From Neckera pumila (Eukaryota > Streptophyta > Bryopsida > Hypnales > Neckeraceae), in contig OZ018413.1 of assembly GCA_963969595.1 (NCBI GenBank), forward strand, positions 9,290,211-9,354,210: DNA of 64,000 nt, in the 5' to 3' direction. Positions 57,099 to 64,000 of this stretch are shown here, piece after piece. The notes beneath the pieces are model-generated. The model was not told the DNA's origin and did not search any database. It worked only from the letters and a program-made list of their open reading frames with translations. A program made the position numbers and the translations under genes. Within the stretch, counting starts at the first letter, position 1; the number at the start of each line of letters is the position of its first letter.

Positions 57099-57453
57099 AT
57101 GAGCTCACTCTTTCACAGTCGAGCACAGTTCTGATGCTCAAGTACCCCTGCAAAGCATGATGACAACAGCGTGTAAATCAACTTACAGTCCAAACTGAGA
57201 AATGCGCTAATTCAAGTATTCAAATACCGACAGTATCCGTCACTGCACTCAGTAGGTTTTCAAAAAAAATAATATATTTACTGCAAAGGAAAAAGCAGAT
57301 TTACTACCCCCAGTTTCTTTTTCAGTGGAAACTGGAGCTCGCGTTTTGAATTTGAACTGGATATTCTGCGGTATTTCAAAGACTACGTCACTGTTTTCCA
57401 TCATACTGTAGCACAACCGAAAAATTTGCCTCCATCTATGCTGAATTGCTTAA

Positions 57454-58382
57454 CCCCTAAAGGACCGAGGTGATTTTCCTACCAAAAACCATTCAAAATT
57501 GTCATTTCTATTGCAAAGAGAAAAGAGTTTAAAAAATTGTGTATTTTTGCATATCCAACTGTAAGATCTTATACTTGACTAGTATATGAATATGTGGAAG
57601 AAATTTCAGAAACTGTGACCACGTAGATTGCAAGATATATGCATTTAAAGTGAAGAAAACAAGTTTTTTTCCACCTTGTTTCACTAGGTTTTTTGGCTTT
57701 CAATCTTTTTAGTTCAAGTTTTTTGCAATACTGATTTCGATTTTCTACTTACTTATGTTAAGTAGTTGAGTTGAGAATCTACCAAAAACATTTAGGAAAA
57801 AAAGCACTTAATTCTCACTTATTAAAATATTGTTAAGTAGAAGTGGGTACAAAATTGAAGACAAATCTAAATTGTTAATAGCTTTTAGATGGAATTGAAT
57901 CACAATAATCCCAACAGTGAGATTGTTCTAGCAAGAAAATCTAACCCTGTCTAACAAAAAAAATTGAAAAATTCTCAAATTTGCATTCTAAAATGAATTC
58001 TACAACTTATTTTTTCAAGAAGATGCTTAGATTGCCCAAAAAACTAAGATTGTCCATAACTTTCTCATTATTAGTCCAAATTGAATGAAACAAAGCTTCA
58101 CTTGTAGACAAAAAATATAATCTTTGAGAAAAAAAAGTTTAAAAATAAATTATTTTGACTTTTTGTGATTTTTTTTGTGCTACCCGTCAAACTCCATTTT
58201 TGCTTATTGTGCCATAACTTTTGCTCCCGGGCATCAATTAAAAATAAAAACTATATATTCACAAAACTCTCTCAAAAATACACAACCTCAAAAAATTCCA
58301 AAACATATTACTAAAAATTGAGATCGTAGGAACCTGCCCGGACCCAAATTGTAACCCGAGGGGACAACCGGTCCTTTAGGGG
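57454..58382. mobile_element. piggyBac-type element, complete
   Basis: 929 bp. Ends CCCCTAAAGGACC and GGTCCTTTAGGGG are perfect inverted repeats over 13 bp. TTAA lies on both sides (57450-57453 and 58383-58386). It contains CATAACTTTTGCTCCCGGGC, shared with 14489-15402. This is the best-preserved member of the family. Confidence 0.85.
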
Positions 58383-58386
58383 TTAA

Positions 58387-58869
58387 ATCAGGAGTTGTTA
58401 TGTGTAAGGTAGGAGCACCCATAACCATGAATTCAAGCAATTCAGCATAGATGGAGGCAAATATTTCTAGAAAATATATTTTTTCCATATTAGCAATTGA
58501 AAATCATGAATTTTCAAAGAAAAAATGAGAATTTTTGGATAAGGCATTTCATTTCTATGAATTTTCAAAGTAGAACTCCCTAGAGCACCCTAAACCACAG
58601 TCTACTAAATTTGCCTTGATTTTAGTACTCAAATTTTAAAATTCAGAATCCACCAACCACAATTCAGTATGGAGTCATGTTTCAAGGTACTTTTAAGCAT
58701 GCTTTTAAGAACACTCTACATCCCAGGCATGAGGACATCTTGTTTATGGGTGCTCCTACCTTAAGTTACTAGCTTTCTCCTTTCAATGGAAATTGTTCAT
58801 GTGTTTCAAGGAAAAAATCAAATCAAATCAAATTAAAAGCACTACACAAAATAGTGAAATTGGGTTGCC
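58387..58869. other. Spacer between inverted TTAA elements
   Basis: Includes AATTCAGCATAGATGGAGGC, an inverted copy of the DNA just left of 57450, so the host sequence is itself duplicated in inverse orientation around the element. A diverged direct pair, TAACCATGAATTC…GGAGCACCCATA and TGGGTGCTCCTACC, is also inverted. No gene. Confidence 0.5.
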
Positions 58870-58873
58870 TTAA

Positions 58874-60069
58874 CCTCTAAAGGACCGGTTGTCTCCTCAG
58901 AGGACAATTTCGGTCCAGGCAGGTTCCTACTGTCTCAATTTTTAGTAATATATTTTGGGATTTTTTGAGGTTGTGTATTTTTGAGAGATTTTTGTGAATT
59001 TATAATTTTATTTTAATTGATGCCCAGGAGCAAAAGTTATGGCACAATAAGCAAAAATGGAGTTTGACGGGTAGCACAAAAAAAATCACAAAAAGTCAAA
59101 ATAATTTATTTTTAAGCTTTTTTTTTCTCAAAGATTATATTTTTTGTCTATAAGTGAAGCTTTGTTTCATTCAATTTGGACTAATAATGAGAAAGTTATG
59201 GACAATCTTAGTTTTTCGGGCAATCTAAGCATCTTCTTGAAAAAACAACTTATAGAATTCATTTTTGAATGCAATTTTTAGAATTTTTCAAAAAAATTAT
59301 TAGACAAGGTTAGATTTTCTTACTAGAACAATCTCACCCATTAGGGGAGATTTGAGGCCTCTAGAAGACTACGAGTTCCCTTGCGTTCCCAGACTGTGGG
59401 AATATAGGGGAAGCAGCTCGCTGACGTGGTCGACACTATGCCACGTCATTTTTGAAAAAAAAAAAAATTGCTCAAAATGATATCTAGGAATTTTAATTTT
59501 AATTTTTTTTTCTTAAAAAGAAAATCTGACAACCCGTATCAACTATCACAGAATCAGGATAGCATTGGGAACGGGCCTGAAACGGTCTTTAGAGGCCTCA
59601 ATGTCCTCTAATGGTTGGGATTATTGTGATTCATTTCCATCTAAAACCTATTAACAATTTAGTTTTTTCTTCATCTTGAACCCACTTCTACTTAATAATG
59701 TTTTAATGAGTGAAAATTAAGTGTTTTTCTATAAAATTTTATTGGTAGATTCGATTCAATTACTTAAAGTAAATAAGTAGAAAACCAAAATCAATAGTGC
59801 AAAAAATTTGTCCTAAAAAGATTCAAAGCCAAAAAATCTAGTCAAGCAAGGTACAAAAAACTTGTTTTCTTTACTTTAAATGCATACATCTTACAATCTA
59901 CATGGTCAAAGTTTCTGAAATTTCTTCCGCGTATTCATATACTAGTCAAGTGTAAGATCTTACAGTTGGATATGCAAAAATAAAAATAAATTTAAAGTTC
60001 TTTTATCTTTGCAATAGAAATGACAGTTTTGAGTGATTTTTGATAGGAAATCACCTTGGTCCTTTAGGG
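58874..60069. mobile_element. piggyBac-type element with a nested MITE
   Basis: TTAA on both sides (58870-58873 and 60070-60073). Ends CCTCTAAAGGACC and GGTCCTTTAGGG. It is oriented opposite to 57454-58382. The total of 1196 bp includes the 275 bp MITE at 59339-59613. Confidence 0.8.
59339..59613. mobile_element. 275 bp MITE nested in a TTAA-family element
   Basis: Inverted ends CATTAGGGGAGATTTGAGGC and, read inward, CATTAGAGGACATTGAGGCC. It is absent from the paralogous positions inside 57454-58382 and 14489-15402, which read continuously across AATCCCAAC/CAATCTCAC. It is therefore younger than its host element. Confidence 0.75.
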
Positions 60070-60502
60070 TTAACAATTAGATTGCCTTCATTGAGAGAAG
60101 TTCATGCAATTCTCTAAACCCAGGCCATGCACAGTGCACCATCCTACACAACACATATAAATCCTTCATTACTGCATCCTTCTGCAATGATTGTACATAT
60201 TTGAATAGTGTTGAATGTCAAGAAAATAGTATGAGAAAACTTAATTTCAATCTTTTGTATAGGTTTTGTAGGAATAAAGTGAACCAGCCCATTACCACTA
60301 CCCTTCTCAATTCTGCCCTCATATACGTGTGGTATACATTCCCTTCTGAAATATACAGAATAGGTACATGAAGGTGATGGTAATAGAAAGAATCAATTGA
60401 GATGCTTTTAGAACATGAAACAACTATCCAATAAGAATGCATCAGTTCGCTGAACTAAAATGGCTCCAAAAACTGTAAAAGAAAAAGAAAAAGAAAGACA
60501 TA

Positions 60503-61072
60503 CTCCCTCTGTCCCACTAAAAACCTCCAAATCAAGCACAGTTTTTGTCCCACTAAAAAGCTCCGTTCTTAGATTTCAATTGTTGGATAAGTGTTGGCCG
60601 TGCTGAACGACCTTCTGGGGGCAAGTCAAGTGATTAGGGAGCATTATTTGCAAAAAGAATTTGGCCTTGCCCATATGAGACACCTTGGACTCGTTGTGCT
60701 TCCTTAGATAGTAGTATTGACAATGGATTTGGTGACTACTTTGATACTCTGAAGAGTTGTTCTCGAAGTGGTGTAGGGATCTTTGTTGTGGATATTTAGG
60801 TTGCAGTAGATGTTTTTAGAATCCCAATGTTGCTACCAACATTTAAATCATCAAGAATGATGGAGCTGGCAGCGTTTACAAATTTTGTCAAAAATGGTAC
60901 TTTCCGCATGGATTTGGGTGCCTAAATGATGGTGCTTAAGTTGGAGATTTTGCAAAGATCTAAAGGATAGTTTGTTAGTTTTTGAATGCATGTATCCCTA
61001 TTAGAAAGACTAAAAATGTAGTTAATCCTTCATGGGGAAGCCTTTTGGAGGTTTTTAGTGGGAGAGAGGGAG
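60503..61072. mobile_element. Stowaway-like MITE, unit-5 copy
   Basis: 570 bp, as at 28908-29477, with TA on both sides (60501-60502 and 61073-61074). Since both units carry it at the same place, it inserted before units 2 and 5 separated but after they split from unit 1. Confidence 0.85.
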
Positions 61073-62435
61073 TACTTGTCTTTGATCCTTGTACGATCTT
61101 TCAAGTCCAGTTTCTTTAGTCGAGTTTCTTTAGGTGGGGAATATTATGGGCATCAAAACTTGGTGTTGGATTGGAGAAAGTCCCTTCTAACTCTTCTTTA
61201 AATTGAAATTAGAGAATTTTTAATTCATGATTTTGAAACTAATTTTTGCATTTAATGTAAAAATGGTACTATCAAGTGGATTTTTTTTGGAAATATATGG
61301 ACAATGTCCATTGAAAGGAAAAATTGTACAATGAACCTGGGGAACAAGTCCCCAGCAAAATCACTAAGTGGATTTTTAATGACAATTCATAGATCATGTT
61401 ATATCTCTGCCTCTATACAAGTCACGTATGACTTAGCACTAGTTTCTTAGTTTGTGGATATTGAAATCTAACTGTTTGGGAAACACTAGATACGAATGGA
61501 GTTGGCTTCTCAATACAACAAGAAAATTAAGGTTTTGTGGGAAAAATTCTAACCTTTTACAATTTGAGTTTGCATAGATTTTCAGCTATTATGGTAAAAA
61601 TCCATTGCCTTTCAACGAACAATTCAATGAGCCTCTTATTTTTCTTGTCTTCACCAAAAATTTTCTCTTATTCAACGTATGGTTCAATATGCTTGGTTAG
61701 TTGTCTCGTTATTGCAAGTGTTTGTTCATCGGCATGTGTTTGATAAATTGGGGTCCAACTGAGAGTGCAATTTGTATGAGCCTCACATGGTGAAGGCTCA
61801 TGAAGATAATGCAGTGCATGTTTTAAGAACCCTAAGTTCTAGAACCCACAATTGTTGCAATTTTTCTTGCTTTGTTGTGTAGGATAAGCAACTCTCGGTG
61901 TAGTTTCTCCATTGTAAGGTCACATAGACTTGGGCTCCTGCCCTTGGGTTCAATAGCTTTATAATGGAAAAGCCATTTAGAAGAGTTGCTTATTTTACAA
62001 TTGAAAGAAGTTGGAATTTTACAAGATTGCATTTTCGTGATAGCTTGACCATAAAAATAACTATTTTATAACTCTAGGATATAATGCTAAATGGACAGAG
62101 TGTAACTATGTCCACTTGAAATTGGTTATTATCAAAGCCTTATGATCAAATGCCATGTAGTATCATTTCCTCAATTGTTATATAGATTAGCAGCTTCATT
62201 GTTAGGCTGATTGGAAGGCAACTCCTTAGAAGAAAAATTGAACTCGTGGAGGGGCTGTGAGTTCAAGAGTCGACCACGTCAGTTCCCGCGTCACGTCATG
62301 TGCACTATCTCGGTTTGAGAGTCCACCAAGTCATTTTGAGAGTCAATGAATGATTCTGCATGGATAATTTTGTGATGCTCAATTCAATTATGTCAAAGGT
62401 CAAAGGGATGAATGCTATATCACAAACTCATTTCA

Positions 62436-62844
62436 CATTAGGATAAAAATGAGCCCTCAAAAGGGCTACTTCCCTTTGAGGAGTTCCCTTCAATGGAACT
62501 TATAGCCCTTTTAAGGATTCTTGGTCACTACTCATCATCAATGATGAATAGTAGTTACAATAATTTAAAATTAAAAAATTATAATTAAAAATGATGAAAT
62601 AAATAATGAAATAAAAATAATACAAAAATAGCAGTCTGACATGGCATTAGATTTGAAATTCTATGATTTTGAATTTATTTTTTCAATTTTTTAAATATTG
62701 TTTCAATTATATAATTGAATTGTTGTTATTCAGACTCTGTAGTTTGCTGGTCAAAGAAGAAGATTTTATTTCATTTTTTCTTCAACTAGCGTTTTTAACT
62801 ATCTGAAAGTCACAGCCCCTTTGAGGGCTCACTTTCTCCTAATG
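62436..62844. mobile_element. MITE, unit-5 copy of 30841-31253
   Basis: The left end here is CATTAGGATAAAAATGAGCC, showing that the CATTGGG in unit 2 is a point change. The right end is GGGCTCACTTTCTCCTAAT. Confidence 0.65.
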
Positions 62845-64000
62845 GTACATGTTGTTATCGGTGCTCTATGTCATCTCTACATTGCGACATTCACAAATTT
62901 TAAAACTTCTTAGATTTTAAATATTTTTAAACTTCTACAAATTGTAGAAATCTACACATTGTCAAAATTTTAAAACTCTACCAACAGAATTTATTACATT
63001 AAGAAAAGATTAGTCTTATGACAGTTGATATAAGACTGTACAACAACTTACAAGTCTTATAAGTCTTACCTAATGGTACTTTTGACAATTGATATGGTAC
63101 AATTGATATAAGACAATCTAGAAACAACTACAAAACAACTAGAATACAACTAGGATACAACTTACAAAACAACTAGCAAACAACTATTGTCATTTTTAGG
63201 TGCAATCGTTTTCTACTCGTTCTCTAGTTGTTTCCTAGTTGTTTTTTGCGATTGCGGATTACATGGTGGATTCCATAGAGTGTAGAGTTCTTGACATTGA
63301 CAATCGTAATAAATATTAGATGGAAAATAGCTCACATTCATTCTAAATTTGAACTTAAGTACAACTTGTAATCCTACACTTCATTCTATAGCTGCTTTGC
63401 AACTATTCCAACTAAAACGATACATAGCACTTCATTTTATGACTACTTTGCAACTAGAACTATATGATGATGATGTAAAACAATGCCGCAAAACAATGAA
63501 GTAAGGTTTGGTGCAAATAGAGAGGACTGTAGTTGCAAGATAGTTGTGTCGGACACTTAGTTGCAGTTAGCCGGTTGTGGCGACACGTTTTTCTTCTAGT
63601 ATATCTTGCAATTTCTACTCTATTTTAGGCATAGTTTGGAAAAATTCTAGGTATAAAATCAAAACTAGACCAAATACTATAAAAGGTATGACACAATCCT
63701 ATTTTGGTTCTACACTCTTTTTATAGCTTTTTGTATACTTTTATATACTTTAAATTGCAAATTCCCTCCAAAAGAAATCTACGAGTCCCAAGTGACAAAT
63801 TGGGAGCTCACATCTGGTAATATCCCTCGGTTGCTAGTATTATTGTACTCGTGAATGGAACAAAGAATACCAAGAATGATAGATTTGATGCTTGGGTCTA
63901 AAACTTTCACTACAAGAAAAAGGAACCCTAAGTAACAAAAGATGAATGCATTTACGTTGATTATGACAAAAATAATTTGGGTTCAAGTGATTTGGCAACC

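Larger units (their letters stand above)
54957..57315. repeat. Start of unit 5 (pairs with 7010-9375)
   Basis: Carries the MITE 55273-55537, the TTAA-family element 55721-56640 and the gene-like module 56703-57098 in the same order as unit 1. The part after 56070 is nearly identical to 26121-27365. Confidence 0.85.
60075..64000. repeat. Unit-5 spacer, near-identical to 28480-32400
   Basis: Collinear to the window end, including the AGGTTGCC cassette, the Stowaway-like element (60503-61072), the MITE 62436-62844 and the AACAACTAG-rich stretch. Substitutions are few. The 68-codon frame at 61537-61743 repeats that at 29942-30148 and is not called. Confidence 0.9.

Noticed and set aside
1..64000. 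LTR retrotransposons, rRNA genes or a transposase gene
   Set aside because: I looked for reverse transcriptase, integrase or transposase-like frames and for long direct terminal repeats with TG…CA ends and found none that I could support.

Overview
The window looks like nuclear DNA of a land plant. It holds four single-exon germin-like protein (GLP) genes, spliced-gene exons at the left edge, and a dense set of short non-autonomous DNA transposons (Stowaway-like, CACTA-like and others). GC-rich coding islands of about 0.7 kb sit in a very AT-rich, repeat-rich background. There are no bacterial operons, rRNA genes or CRISPR arrays. I cannot fix the species; a seedless plant such as a bryophyte is possible but is only a guess.

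Layout. 1-1.9 kb: the 3' end of an unrecognised gene and a candidate set of terminal exons, both on the plus strand. 2-7 kb: degenerate tandem repeats, nested inverted-repeat elements and AT-rich DNA. 7-64 kb: a tandem segmental duplication. Unit 1 is about 7.0-26.1 kb, unit 2 26.1-42.7 kb, unit 3 (partial) 45.1-49.1 kb, unit 4 50.9-55.0 kb, and unit 5 55.0 kb to the window end. Units 1-4 each carry one GLP gene on the minus strand (ATGs at 24291, 39617, 49114 and 52356). Unit 5 leaves the window about 7 kb before its GLP gene would be expected.

The GLP genes encode secreted cupins of 226 residues with both germin boxes and all four predicted manganese ligands. GLP1 and GLP2 encode the same protein. 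GLP4 differs at 4 residues and GLP3 at 9. The C-terminal ~130 codons appear identical in all four, silent sites included, which suggests very recent duplication or gene conversion. GLP3 alone has a different promoter and 5' leader, supplied by one arm of a ~1.4 kb inverted repeat that brackets unit 3.

Because the units are paralogous, one copy often preserves the empty site of an insertion seen in another. This gives direct insertion evidence for: (i) a ~0.92 kb family with inverted ends CCCCTAAAGGACC, flanked by TTAA, a piggyBac-type signature; (ii) a 2.7 kb CACTA-type element with an AGA target duplication; (iii) a 263 bp CACTG-ended element with a TGA duplication upstream of GLP1; (iv) a 570 bp Stowaway-like element at a TA; and (v) a poly(A)-tailed retroposon. 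Several duplication breakpoints and rearrangements fall inside the TTAA family. No transposase gene was found. All comparisons were made by eye, so identities are described in words rather than as percentages.
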